From positions 2,108,001 through 2,172,000 of the forward strand of contig NZ_CP092535.1 of assembly GCF_022437945.1 (NCBI RefSeq): 64,000 nt of DNA. Direction: 5' to 3'. The number at the start of each line of letters is the position of its first letter. Within the stretch, counting starts at the first letter, position 1. The DNA comes from Nocardioides sp. TF02-7. GTDB taxonomy: Bacteria > Actinomycetota > Actinomycetes > Propionibacteriales > Nocardioidaceae. The translations under genes and the position numbers were made by a program. Below, piece by piece: positions 1 through 8,554 of this stretch. The notes beneath the pieces were generated by a model. It was not told the DNA's origin. It saw nothing but the letters and a program-made list of their open reading frames with translations, and ran no database searches.

Positions 1-1800
1 CTCACCAACCCGCACGTGCGGGAGTACGTCGAGCACTGGGCCGGGATCACCGGCGCCGAGCGGATCGAGGTCGTCTCCGCCGCTGACGACGCGCGGCTGG
101 TCCAGGAGGCGCTCGACGCCGGGGAGCTGCTGCCGGCGGGCGAGGGCCGGTACTACTCGCGCAGCTATCACAAGGACACCGCCCGCGCCGAGGAGCGCAC
201 GATCGTCGCGACCAGCGACGAGGCCGACGCGGGCGTCTACAACAACTGGAAGCCGGCCTCGGAGATGAAGCCGCTGCTCATCGACCTGATGACCGGCGCC
301 TCGGCGGGCAAGACGATGTACGTCATCCCCTACCTGATGTCGCCGAAGGGCTCGCCGCTGGAGCGGTTCGCCGCGGGCGTGGAGCTGACCGACAACCGCA
401 ACGTCGTGCTGCAGATGATCCGGATGGCCCGGGTCGACCCGAAGTGCATCAACGACGTGGGCGACTCGTTCGTCCGCGCCGTGCACGTGACCGGCGACCT
501 CGAGAACCTCGGCCAGGGCACCCCGGACGACAAGCGCTACTTCGTCACGGTCGCCGACGAGCGCACGATCCTGCACTTCGGGTCGTCGTACGGCGGCAAC
601 GCGCTGCTCGGCAAGATCGCCCACGGCCTCCGCCAGGGCTCCTACGACGGGTGGAAGAACGGCTTCCTCGTCGAGCAGTTCATGCTGCTCGGCATCACCG
701 ACAAGCAGACCGGCGAGAAGTACAACATCTGCGGCGGCTTCCCCTCCGCCTCCGGCAAGACCAACCTCGCGATGACGCTCGCCCCCGACGCCCTGGGCGA
801 CCGCTACCACGTCGAGTTCTACGGCGACGACATCGCGTGGCTGTGGGTCGGCGACGACGGCAAGCTCTACGGGATGAACCCGGAGTACGGCGTCTTCGGC
901 GTCGCGAAGGACACCAACGAGAAGACCAACCCGACGGCGATCGACTCGATCGCGCCGGGCACCGGCGCGATCTTCACCAACGTCGCCTACAACGAGAAGA
1001 CCCAGGAGGTCTGGTGGGAGGGCCGCGGTCCCAAGCCGACCGAGGCCGACGCCGACTTCGACGGCTGGCTCGACTGGAAGGGCGAGCGGATCGCCGACCG
1101 GTCCGCGGAGGACGCGGACGCTCCGTGGGCGCACCCCAACAGCCGGTTCACCACCCAGCTCGCCAACGTCCCCAACGTCGCGGAGGCCTTCGAGGACCCG
1201 GCCGGCGTCGAGATCCACGGCATCATCTTCGGCGGCCGCACCCGCGACCGTGAGCCGCTGATCCGCGCGATCGACGACGTCGCCGAGGGCGTCTACGACG
1301 GCCTCACCCTCGGTGCGGAGGCGACCGCCGCCGCCGACGGCCTCGAGGGCGTGCTCCGCTACGACCCGATGTCGATGCGGCCGTTCATGTCCTACCCCGA
1401 GGGCGACTACGCCGCCCACTGGCTCAAGGTCATCGGCGCCGTCACCGAGAAGCCGGTGTTCGCCCACGTCAACTGGTTCCAGCGCGGCGACGACAACCGC
1501 TTCCTGTGGCCCGGCTACCGCGAGAACCTCCGCCCGCTGGTGTGGCTGATGCAGTACAAGACCGGCGAGGTCGAGGGCGTCCGCACCCCCGTCGGCGTGC
1601 TGCCGAAGAAGGAGGAGCTGCTCCTCGACGGCCTCGACGAGCAGGCCCTCGCCGACCTCGACACGGTGCTCACGATCGACGTCGAGCGCTGGCAGGAGGA
1701 GATCGGCCACCGCGAGAAGCACCTCGCCCAGTTCGACCGCCTCCCCGAGGAGATCTGGGAGGCCCACCGCCGGGTCGAGAAGGCCCTCGACGAGCGCTGA
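1..1800 (+). CDS. pckG: Phosphoenolpyruvate carboxykinase (GTP), 5' end missing
   Basis: Makes phosphoenolpyruvate, CO2 and GDP from oxaloacetate and GTP, the entry step of gluconeogenesis in the cytosol. The frame is already open at base 1, so a few N-terminal residues lie outside the window; the ~599 residues present match the family length of about 600. Visible blocks in order are SPLERF, YGGNALLGK, the P-loop ending GKTNLAM, DDIAW, NPEYGVFGV and a C-terminal FLWPGYREN. Two positions differ from the vertebrate and common bacterial enzymes as I recall them. The reactive Cys of the P-loop (FPSACGKTN) is Ser (codon 751-753). The Mn-ligand His in the AEHMLILGI segment aligns with Gln (codon 676-678). 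The rest is canonical, so I expect an active but divergent enzyme. A strong hairpin follows the stop. Confidence 0.95.
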   Translation, partial: LTNPHVREYVEHWAGITGAERIEVVSAADDARLVQEALDAGELLPAGEGRYYSRSYHKDTARAEERTIVATSDEADAGVYNNWKPASEMKPLLIDLMTGASAGKTMYVIPYLMSPKGSPLERFAAGVELTDNRNVVLQMIRMARVDPKCINDVGDSFVRAVHVTGDLENLGQGTPDDKRYFVTVADERTILHFGSSYGGNALLGKIAHGLRQGSYDGWKNGFLVEQFMLLGITDKQTGEKYNICGGFPSASGKTNLAMTLAPDALGDRYHVEFYGDDIAWLWVGDDGKLYGMNPEYGVFGVAKDTNEKTNPTAIDSIAPGTGAIFTNVAYNEKTQEVWWEGRGPKPTEADADFDGWLDWKGERIADRSAEDADAPWAHPNSRFTTQLANVPNVAEAFEDPAGVEIHGIIFGGRTRDREPLIRAIDDVAEGVYDGLTLGAEATAAADGLEGVLRYDPMSMRPFMSYPEGDYAAHWLKVIGAVTEKPVFAHVNWFQRGDDNRFLWPGYRENLRPLVWLMQYKTGEVEGVRTPVGVLPKKEELLLDGLDEQALADLDTVLTIDVERWQEEIGHREKHLAQFDRLPEEIWEAHRRVEKALDER

Positions 1801-1822
1801 CCGCACTCCTCAGCCGCTGCCT

Positions 1823-1858
1823 GCGACGGCCCGCGCCCCTGGGGGTGCGGGCCGTCGC
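1823..1858 (+). terminator. Hairpin terminator after pckG
   Basis: A perfect 12-bp stem (GCGACGGCCCGC paired with GCGGGCCGTCGC) encloses a 12-nt loop, which can itself pair CCCC with GGGG. It starts 22 bases after the pckG stop. There is no long T tract, as is usual in GC-rich actinobacteria. Confidence 0.7.
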
Positions 1859-1869
1859 GGTCGTTCTGG

Positions 1870-2308
1870 TGCGGTTTGGTCCCAAACCGCAAGCTGAGGG
1901 GTCGTCGGGCTGCGGTTTGTGACCAATCGTCGGGTGGTCGGGCGGGGGGCCGGTGTTCGAGTTGCGGTTTGGTCCCAAACCGCAAGGTGTGGGGCGATCG
2001 GGCTGCGGTTTGTGACCAATCGTCGGGTGGTCGGGCGGGGGCCGGTGTTCGAGTTGCGGTTTGGTCCCAAACCGCAAGGTGTGGGGCGATCGGGCTGCGG
2101 TTTGTGACCAATCGTCGGGTGGTTCGGCGGAGGTCGGCCTTCGAGTTGCGGTTTGGTCCCAAACCGCAAGCCGAGGGGCGATCAGGCCGCGGTTCGTGAC
2201 CAATCGTCAGGTGGGCGGGCAGAGGACCGCCTTCGAGTTGCGGTTTGGTCGCAAACCGCAAGGGAAGCGACCAGCAGCCTGCGGTTTGGGACCAAACCTC
2301 GGTGAAGA
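1870..2308. repeat. Phased array of near-perfect palindromes (locus 1)
   Basis: This fills most of the 533-bp gap between pckG and the dehydrogenase. Five copies of a 22-bp palindrome (arms TGCGGTTTGG and CCAAACCGCA around a TC centre) start at 1870, 1963, 2055, 2147 and 2239; the fifth has one changed base. A half-site (TGCGGTTTG followed by TGACCAATCG) starts exactly 41 bases after each of the first four, at 1911, 2004, 2096 and 2188. A sixth palindrome with a GA centre starts 41 bases after the fifth, at 2280, and runs into CTCGGTGAAGA. The spacing is 41 then 51-52 bases, about four and five helical turns. The same palindrome recurs near 53.9 kb with 41-base spacing and the same terminal sequence. 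It could be an operator array or a REP-like family. Open frames across it give low-complexity repeats and are not genes. Confidence 0.85.
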
Positions 2309-2321
2309 ACCCGTCGCCCCG

Positions 2322-2327
2322 TACCCT
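2322..2327 (+). promoter_or_regulatory. -10 box for a leaderless dehydrogenase mRNA
   Basis: TACCCT fits the actinobacterial TANNNT -10 consensus and ends six bases before the ATG at 2334. That places the transcription start at or next to the start codon. Confidence 0.5.
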
Positions 2328-2333
2328 CCCCCC

Positions 2334-3503
2334 ATGCGCGCGGTCACCTGCCACCAGGGCCAGCTGAGGGTCGAGCAGGTGCCGGACCCGGTGCCCGGGG
2401 AGGGGCAGGTGCTGCTCGACGTCGAGCGGTGCGGGATCTGCGGTTCCGACCTGCATGCGCGGACCCACAGCGACGAGACGGCGGACGGCGCGGCCGAGCT
2501 GGGCTACGACGACTTCATGCGGTCCTCGCACACGGTGGTGATGGGGCACGAGTTCGTCGGCACCGTCGCGGGCTACGGGCCGGGCACCCGCCGCCGGTGG
2601 CCGGTCGGCACCCGCGTGGTGTCGCTGCCGGTGCTGCGCGCCGGGGGGCAGGTGCACCTGACCGGGTTGAGCGAGAAGGCGCCGGGCGGGTACGCCGAGC
2701 AGGTGCTGGTCACCGAGTCGATGACGATGCCGGTGCCCGACGACGTACCGGTCGAGGCAGCCGCCCTGACCGAGCCGATGGCCGTGGCCTGGCACGCGGT
2801 GCGGAAGGGGCGGGTCGGCGCCCGGGACACGGCGGTCGTGATCGGCTGCGGGCCGATCGGACTGGCGGTGGTCGCGATGCTCAAGGCGAGCGGGGTGCGG
2901 CACGTCGTCGCGAGCGACTACTCCGCGGGCCGGCGCGCCCTGGCCGAGCGGTGCGGGGCCGACGTGGTCGTCGACCCCGCCGCCGGTTCGCCGTGGTCGT
3001 CGTTCGCGGAGTCGAGCCGCTACCTCACCGAGGCCGTCGCGCTCGCCGAGGTCGGCGTCGACGCGATGGACAAGCTGCGGGCGGTGCCCGGCCTGCCGTG
3101 GTGGCACGTGCTCCGCGCCGCCGAGAAGGCCGGCGCGACGCCCCGCGGACCGGTCGTCTTCGAGTGCGTCGGGGTGCCCGGCATGATCGAGCAGATCGTC
3201 ACCGCCGCCCCGCTGCTGTCACGGATCGTCGTCGTCGGCGTCTGCATGGGCACCGACTCCTTCCGCCCCTCGATCGCCATCAACAAGGAAATCGAGCTCC
3301 GGTTCGCCTTCGCCTACGACCCCTCGGAGTTCCACCAGACGCTCCAGTGGATCGCGAAGGGCAAGGTCGACGTCGCGCCGCTCGTCACCGGCACCGTCGG
3401 CCTCGACGGGGTGGCCGGCGCCTTCGCCGACCTCGCCGACCCCGGGAAGCACGCCAAGGTCCTCGTCGACCCGAGCCTGACCGGCGCGGCCGGGCAGCTG
3501 TAG
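2334..3503 (+). CDS. Zinc-dependent alcohol dehydrogenase-like (MDR) protein
   Basis: A 389-aa medium-chain dehydrogenase/reductase, expected to oxidise an alcohol or polyol with NAD(P). The N-terminal GroES-like domain carries the catalytic zinc ligands in CGICGSDLH and GHEFVG. The Rossmann domain has GCGPIGLAVV. The four-Cys lobe that binds structural zinc in classical ADHs is absent. An unusual acidic insert (HSDETADGAAELGYDDFMRSS) precedes the zinc His. The ATG at 2334 is chosen because a TACCCT box lies six bases upstream and the frame further upstream only reads through the repeat array. A perfect hairpin follows the stop. The substrate cannot be inferred. Confidence 0.85.
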   Translation: MRAVTCHQGQLRVEQVPDPVPGEGQVLLDVERCGICGSDLHARTHSDETADGAAELGYDDFMRSSHTVVMGHEFVGTVAGYGPGTRRRWPVGTRVVSLPVLRAGGQVHLTGLSEKAPGGYAEQVLVTESMTMPVPDDVPVEAAALTEPMAVAWHAVRKGRVGARDTAVVIGCGPIGLAVVAMLKASGVRHVVASDYSAGRRALAERCGADVVVDPAAGSPWSSFAESSRYLTEAVALAEVGVDAMDKLRAVPGLPWWHVLRAAEKAGATPRGPVVFECVGVPGMIEQIVTAAPLLSRIVVVGVCMGTDSFRPSIAINKEIELRFAFAYDPSEFHQTLQWIAKGKVDVAPLVTGTVGLDGVAGAFADLADPGKHAKVLVDPSLTGAAGQL

Positions 3504-3510
3504 CCGCACC

Positions 3511-3543
3511 TGGCCGGTCCGTGCCAATGGCACGGACCGGCCA
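3511..3543 (+). terminator. Hairpin terminator after the dehydrogenase
   Basis: A perfect 15-bp stem (TGGCCGGTCCGTGCC and its complement) with a 3-base AAT loop, eight bases after the stop codon. Confidence 0.75.
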
Positions 3544-3633
3544 CGAGATCGCTGGTCACCGCACCGAGCGCCCGTCGAGACTGCCGGAGGTCGCGCCGGT
3601 TCGGGGCCGGCGCCGTCGCTCGGAGGAATGGTC

Positions 3634-6600
3634 ATGCGCGCGTCCGGTCGGGTCACGATCGCGACGACGGCCCTGGTGGTCGTCGTCCCACTCCTCACCC
3701 CACCGCCGGCAGCAGCAGACGACCCGGTCCCACCCGAGGGGGAGGTCCTGATCGTCACGCCCGACGACCCCTGGGTGGTCGGCGGCCAGCAGGCGAGCGT
3801 CCTCGTCGACGGCTCCGGTGAGATCGTGATCGACAACCCTGGTGGCTCGCCGGCGATCCCACCGCACTGCCTGGCGCTCGCCGAGACACCCGGCACCACC
3901 CGCGTGTGCACGGGCGTGATGGGCGACCCGGCGAACCCGGTCGAGGTCCGCAACGCCACCTTCCACGGCGTGCCCGGCGCCGAGGGGCTCTACGCCCTGG
4001 AGGAGGAGGCGGTCGACCTGGTCGCCGGGCTGCACGGCATCACGGACCGACAGGCGATCCGGGCGTACGCCGCGCCCACCATCCGCGCCTACATGGCCGA
4101 CCGGATCATCGAGATCCTCGACCGGAAGCTCTACGGACAGCCGATGACGGAGCTGGAGGAGCTGGTCTACGAGTCCGTGCGCACGGCGTACCACCACGAG
4201 CGGGTGGAGGCGGCGCGGCGGGTGCTGCGGGAGTACCACGCCTGGCGCGTCGACAAGTGCGGCTACGTGCCGCCCCCTCCGCCGCCCGGATCCGGGATCG
4301 AACCGGTGCCCAACGACTACCGCCTCAGCAACTACTGCCGGGACCCGCGGTGGCTGGTCTACTCCTACCTGACCGACACCCCGCCGCTGAGGACCTTCGA
4401 GACCTGGGGGGCGTTCCGCGAGGCCGATGAGCTCTTCGGCGGCATCGACGCGGCGACGCTGGGCGAGTCCGCGGCCGCCGTGAGCAGCGAGGCGACCCGC
4501 CTCTACCTCCTGCTGGCCGCCACCGGGGTCGCCGGTGGAGTGACGGTCGGTCTCTCCACGTCGACGGCGGGGACGTCGCTCGCGCAGAAGATCGTCGGGT
4601 CCTTCTCGGGCCCGTCGGGCGTGGCGTCGGAGATCCGGGCCCTCAAGGCCAGCCTCGAGATCGCCGTCGACAGCGACGACATCTCGAACCTCGCCACCCA
4701 GCTGTTCGAGGCCCAGCAGCACGCGAAGTCGTTCCGGGGCGTCGTCGGCGTCACCCGCGGAGCGTCGGTCGCGCTGGCGGCGTTCGGCGTCCTGTCGTCG
4801 ATCGTCGACCTGGTGATGGGAGCGATCGAGCTCGCCGACGACCAGGACAACATCCGCCGGATCACCCGGGTCGTCGACCGTGCCCTCGCCGAGGACGACC
4901 CGTTCGAGATGGCCGCCTGGCAGCCGCTGTACGCCGGCCTCGACTTCGAGTCGCGGGAGGAGCCGTCGCTGCCGGACGGGTTGAGGGGCTACTGGTGGTT
5001 GGACGAGAAGCGTCTCCTCGAGCCGTTCTCGCGGCAGGCCGGCGCCCGGGCGCGGCTCCAGGCCGACCTGGTGCGGTGGTCGACCGTCGGGCCGGACGGC
5101 TACCGGCCCGACCCGGTGCCCGACGGGCCGGCGTACCGGCCCGGTGTCGACGGCCTGTTCCGCACGGCTCCCGGCGGCACCGAGGTCGCGACCCTCGACC
5201 TGCAGGCCCCGCCGGAGAGCGTGGACCACGCCGGTCGCCGGGTCGTCGCGCGGCAGGTGCACCTGCACGACAACTGGCTGGTCGTGCGCAGCCGGCGTCC
5301 CGACGGCAGCTGGAGCGTGCCGCGGCGACAGCTGAGCGTCGACTACGTGGCGCCCGACGGCCGGCCGGGGACGATGTCCGCCGTCCGGGTGGTGCGCGAC
5401 GGGCAACTGGCGCACGTCTTCGGCCTGACCGAGGCGCCCCTGGTCGACGACGACGTGGAGTTCCTCGAGGGCATGACGACGCGGTACGACGACCTCTGGG
5501 CGTTCCGCCGCCCGAACGGGAGCACGATGCGGGTCACCAGGGTGCCGAACCCACCGGCGCAGCCGCAGCTGAGCATGCTGCCGGCGGCGATCGGCCGGAT
5601 GGTCCCGCACCACGAGGTGGAGCTGCGGGCCAACCCCTCCGTCCAGCTGCGGACCTTCGACGCCACCTACCGGTGGACGGTGGAGCACCTGTCCCCTGAC
5701 GGCGAGTGGGAGGAGGTCGCAGCCGGGGCCGGGCAGGAGCTCACGACGACGCCCGTGGCGCCGGGCGACTACCGCGCCACCGTCGCCTACACAGGCACCG
5801 ACGACGTCGGCGACCCGGTCACCCTGAGCGCGGTCGTGCCGTTCCACATCACCAGCCCGCCGCCCCAGGTGATCTGGGCGCACCTGGAGCACGGCACCCA
5901 GCACGACGGGCGGATGTTCCTCGACCTGCGCGTCGGGTCGGAGGCCGCCGAGGACGAGTTCCGCGTCGACGTCACCTGGGCGCGCTCGGTCGACTCGGGC
6001 GCCCGCCGCACCGAGAGCTTCGTCGTCGAGTGCCGTCCGGCAGGGGCCGGGTGCGACACCGGCGCCTTCACCGGCCCCGACACCGATCCGCAGAACCCGG
6101 CATGGAGCCGGGTGCCGGTGCTCGCGCTGCCCGCCGACACCGTCACCCTGCCCTGGGCGTCGATAGCCATCAGTGACAGCCGTGGCACCACCACCTTCCG
6201 CACGGTCCCGGTCACCGGCGAGAACCGGCCGCTGCTGCGCGACGTCCGCGAACGGGTCGTCGTGCCGATCGGCGACGACGGACCCGGGTTCTACCCGATC
6301 GCCGAGGTGCAGCCGGCTCCGGACGCGGAGCCGCCACCGGCCGGCGTACCCGCCCTGTTCTGGCCCGAGCCCACCGACGCCGACGAGGCGCTGCCGGTCG
6401 GCCTCCGGCTGGAGACGCGGGAGCGGGGCGACGGCACCTGGGAGGTCGGCGTCGCCGGGTTCGCCCAGGCCGAGCAGATCGGGGCCTACGGGTTCACCTT
6501 CCAGCTCGAGCAGGAGCCACGGGGCCGCGGGCTGCTGACCGCCGCGGAGACGGTGTCGGTCGAGGTGGTCGCCAGCGCCGACGACGAGCCGCGGGCACTG

Positions 6601-7464
6601 GTGCGGGGCAGCACCACCGAGATCGTCCAGCACCGCACGTTGCCGCCGCTCTGGGTGGAGGTGGCGAACCCCGAGGTCGATCCGGACTCCGGCACGCTGG
6701 CTCCCTTCGAGGGGACGGTGCGCTGCCGGGTCACGGGCGTCATCGACGGCCGGACCTACCTCGACGAGGTGTGCCGGCAAGGGGCGCCGTTCCCCTGGCC
6801 GCGAGACGTCACCGACGGCTCCTACGAGGTCACGGTTCAGGCCTTCGACCCGGACGGGGAGCCCGTCGGCGCCCCGCACACGGCGCGGACGATGTTCGCC
6901 CTGGTGCGGCCCGGGCTCGCCGTCGCCCAGCCGAAGCGGGGCGGGAGGTACGCGACCGCGACCCTGGAGGTCTACGACCTGCCCTCCTCGCGCGGCCTGG
7001 GCTGGGTGACGCCGCCGTTCTCCGGCTCCGGCGTCGTCGTGACCTGCTCCCTCGACGGCGGCCGGTTCCGGCGCTGCCTCGACGACGGCCGGGAGCGGCT
7101 GCTGCGTACCCCCGGCCCGCACACGCTCACCGTGCGGGTCCGCGCCGTCGACGGCGTGGTCGCGACCCGGACCGTGCGGTGGCGCGTCGCGACCCCACCG
7201 GCGCGGTTGCGGGTGGTGCGCAACCGCGCGGCGGCCGAGCCGCGTCAGCGGGTACGGCTGCGGGTGGCCGGCCTGCTGCCGCGAGAGCGGTACGTCGTCC
7301 GGCTGGCCGGCAAGGTCGTGGCACGCGGCCACGCCCGGGCCGACGGCCGGGCGCGGTCCACGTTCCGGGTCCCGCCACGGACCCGCCCCGGCCCGAAGGT
7401 GTTGAGGATCGACGGGGCGACCAGGAACCGCACGTGGCGGGGCACTCTGCGCGTCCTCCGGTGA
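3634..7464 (+). CDS. Very large secreted protein of unknown function
   Basis: About 1,276 aa, family not recognised. The ATG at 3634 is preferred over the in-frame ATG at 3628 because GGAGG at 3622-3626 sits 7 bases from the former but only 1 from the latter. A signal peptide (basic start, VVVVPLLTPPPAAA, cleavage near AAADD) sends it out of the cell. The N-terminal third is mostly helical and charged, with a run of six prolines near residue 215. Two hydrophobic, glycine-rich stretches lie near residues 291-316 and 371-402 in an otherwise soluble region. From about residue 650 the composition becomes beta-rich and Ig-like, ending in a very basic Arg-rich domain. It stands alone between two hairpin terminators. 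A long open frame on the opposite strand is a codon-bias shadow. Confidence 0.8.
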   Translation: MRASGRVTIATTALVVVVPLLTPPPAAADDPVPPEGEVLIVTPDDPWVVGGQQASVLVDGSGEIVIDNPGGSPAIPPHCLALAETPGTTRVCTGVMGDPANPVEVRNATFHGVPGAEGLYALEEEAVDLVAGLHGITDRQAIRAYAAPTIRAYMADRIIEILDRKLYGQPMTELEELVYESVRTAYHHERVEAARRVLREYHAWRVDKCGYVPPPPPPGSGIEPVPNDYRLSNYCRDPRWLVYSYLTDTPPLRTFETWGAFREADELFGGIDAATLGESAAAVSSEATRLYLLLAATGVAGGVTVGLSTSTAGTSLAQKIVGSFSGPSGVASEIRALKASLEIAVDSDDISNLATQLFEAQQHAKSFRGVVGVTRGASVALAAFGVLSSIVDLVMGAIELADDQDNIRRITRVVDRALAEDDPFEMAAWQPLYAGLDFESREEPSLPDGLRGYWWLDEKRLLEPFSRQAGARARLQADLVRWSTVGPDGYRPDPVPDGPAYRPGVDGLFRTAPGGTEVATLDLQAPPESVDHAGRRVVARQVHLHDNWLVVRSRRPDGSWSVPRRQLSVDYVAPDGRPGTMSAVRVVRDGQLAHVFGLTEAPLVDDDVEFLEGMTTRYDDLWAFRRPNGSTMRVTRVPNPPAQPQLSMLPAAIGRMVPHHEVELRANPSVQLRTFDATYRWTVEHLSPDGEWEEVAAGAGQELTTTPVAPGDYRATVAYTGTDDVGDPVTLSAVVPFHITSPPPQVIWAHLEHGTQHDGRMFLDLRVGSEAAEDEFRVDVTWARSVDSGARRTESFVVECRPAGAGCDTGAFTGPDTDPQNPAWSRVPVLALPADTVTLPWASIAISDSRGTTTFRTVPVTGENRPLLRDVRERVVVPIGDDGPGFYPIAEVQPAPDAEPPPAGVPALFWPEPTDADEALPVGLRLETRERGDGTWEVGVAGFAQAEQIGAYGFTFQLEQEPRGRGLLTAAETVSVEVVASADDEPRALVRGSTTEIVQHRTLPPLWVEVANPEVDPDSGTLAPFEGTVRCRVTGVIDGRTYLDEVCRQGAPFPWPRDVTDGSYEVTVQAFDPDGEPVGAPHTARTMFALVRPGLAVAQPKRGGRYATATLEVYDLPSSRGLGWVTPPFSGSGVVVTCSLDGGRFRRCLDDGRERLLRTPGPHTLTVRVRAVDGVVATRTVRWRVATPPARLRVVRNRAAAEPRQRVRLRVAGLLPRERYVVRLAGKVVARGHARADGRARSTFRVPPRTRPGPKVLRIDGATRNRTWRGTLRVLR

Positions 7465-7467
7465 GCT

Positions 7468-7520
7468 CCCGGTCCCGCGGGCGTCCCGTCGGGGGACACG
7501 GGCCGTGACGCGGGACCGGG
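7468..7520 (+). terminator. Compound hairpin terminator
   Basis: An outer perfect 12-bp stem (CCCGGTCCCGCG with CGCGGGACCGGG) encloses a smaller GTCCC/GGGAC hairpin. It begins four bases after the preceding stop codon. Confidence 0.65.
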
Positions 7521-7568
7521 CCCACGGGCATACTCGGTCGGGGAGCGTGGGCCACGAGAGGCTGGGCG

Positions 7569-8533
7569 ATGCCGTCGACACCACTGGACCTGCTCAACGT
7601 GGCGCTCCGGGCGCGCCCGCCCACGGTCACCGAGCTGGCGCGGCACGCCAAGCTGACCGTGCCGCAGACGTCGGCGCTCGTCGACGACCTGGTGGCGCAG
7701 CGGCTGATCGGCCGGGTGGGTGAGGAGCTGGACTACCCGCCCTTCCCCGAGGCCCGCCTCACCGAGCGGGTCGGCGCGGTGCTCGACCGCGGCGCCCGGG
7801 CGCTGACCGAGGAGCTCGCCGATGCCCAGGCGCTGCTCCAGGCGCTGCCGGAGTGCTGCGCAGCTGGTCGGTGGGCGGCGGCGCCGTGCCGGTGCGGATC
7901 GTGATGCGCCACGGTCCCGACGCGCCGGAGGACCTGTGGCAGGCGGACGCCGAGCGGGGTGCACCGGTGCGGGCCGACGCCGCGCTGCCCGACGTCCGTC
8001 GCAGCTTTCGGCCCAACCCGCGGTTCGAGGAGGCCAAGGTCCGCGAGATCGCCGCCGAGGGGCGGCGGGCCCGGGTCCTGTTGTCAGTGGAGGACGGGAC
8101 GCATCCGGAGGCGCAGGAACGGATCGCGACCCTGGCGGCGTACGGCTTCCACTTCCGCCTGCACCCCAAGCTGCCGTCGTGGTTCTGGGTCAACGACGAC
8201 GAGACCGTCGGTCTGCCGCTCACCTGGGGCGAGGCGTGGCCCACGAGCGTGATGGCGGTGAGCAGCCCGGCGGTGGCGGGCCTCGCGCGGGTGGTCTACG
8301 ACCACCTCTGGGCACAGGCCTGGCCGTGGCGGGCCGAGCCGCGCGGGTGGGACAGCGTGCTGGCGATGCTCGCGGCGGGTGCGACGGTCGAGGCCGCGGC
8401 CCGGGCGCTCGGGATCTCACCCCGCACGGCGCGCCGTCGTCTGGCAGAGGCCATGGAGCACTACGGCGTCGAGGGGATGTTCGCGCTCGGCGCCGCCTGG
8501 CGGGCCGACCCGGCGCGCGCCGGCGCCGAGTAG
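7569..8533 (+). CDS. TrmB/LuxR-like transcriptional regulator (frame interrupted)
   Basis: Likely a DNA-binding regulator of about 321 aa. The first part (7569 to about 7853) is a winged helix of the TrmB type (LARHAKLTVPQTSALVDDLV). The second part, in another frame from about 7853, carries a middle domain and a C-terminal LuxR-like helix-turn-helix (GATVEAAARALGISPRTARRRL). Restoring one G near 7853 gives a continuous LPEVLRSW junction, so one gene with a sequencing deletion is more likely than two overlapping genes. Target genes are unknown. It converges on the cyclase gene with a 21-base gap. Confidence 0.65.
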
Positions 8534-8554
8534 CCCCGGTCGTCCCAGCAGCGA

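Noticed and set aside
1870..2308. CRISPR array
   Set aside because: The repeats are palindromes and half-sites, and the intervening sequences are near-identical to each other, not unique spacers. No cas genes are present.
1515..3107. Repetitive peptide frames across the palindrome array, on both strands
   Set aside because: They encode only translated repeats and overlap pckG and dehydrogenase coding. No start signals.
3556..7584. Open frame of about 1,340 codons opposite the large secreted protein
   Set aside because: Its composition is Arg/Gly/Pro/His-rich with no domain, and the plus strand has a ribosome site, signal peptide and sensible protein. It is a shadow of GC-biased codon use.
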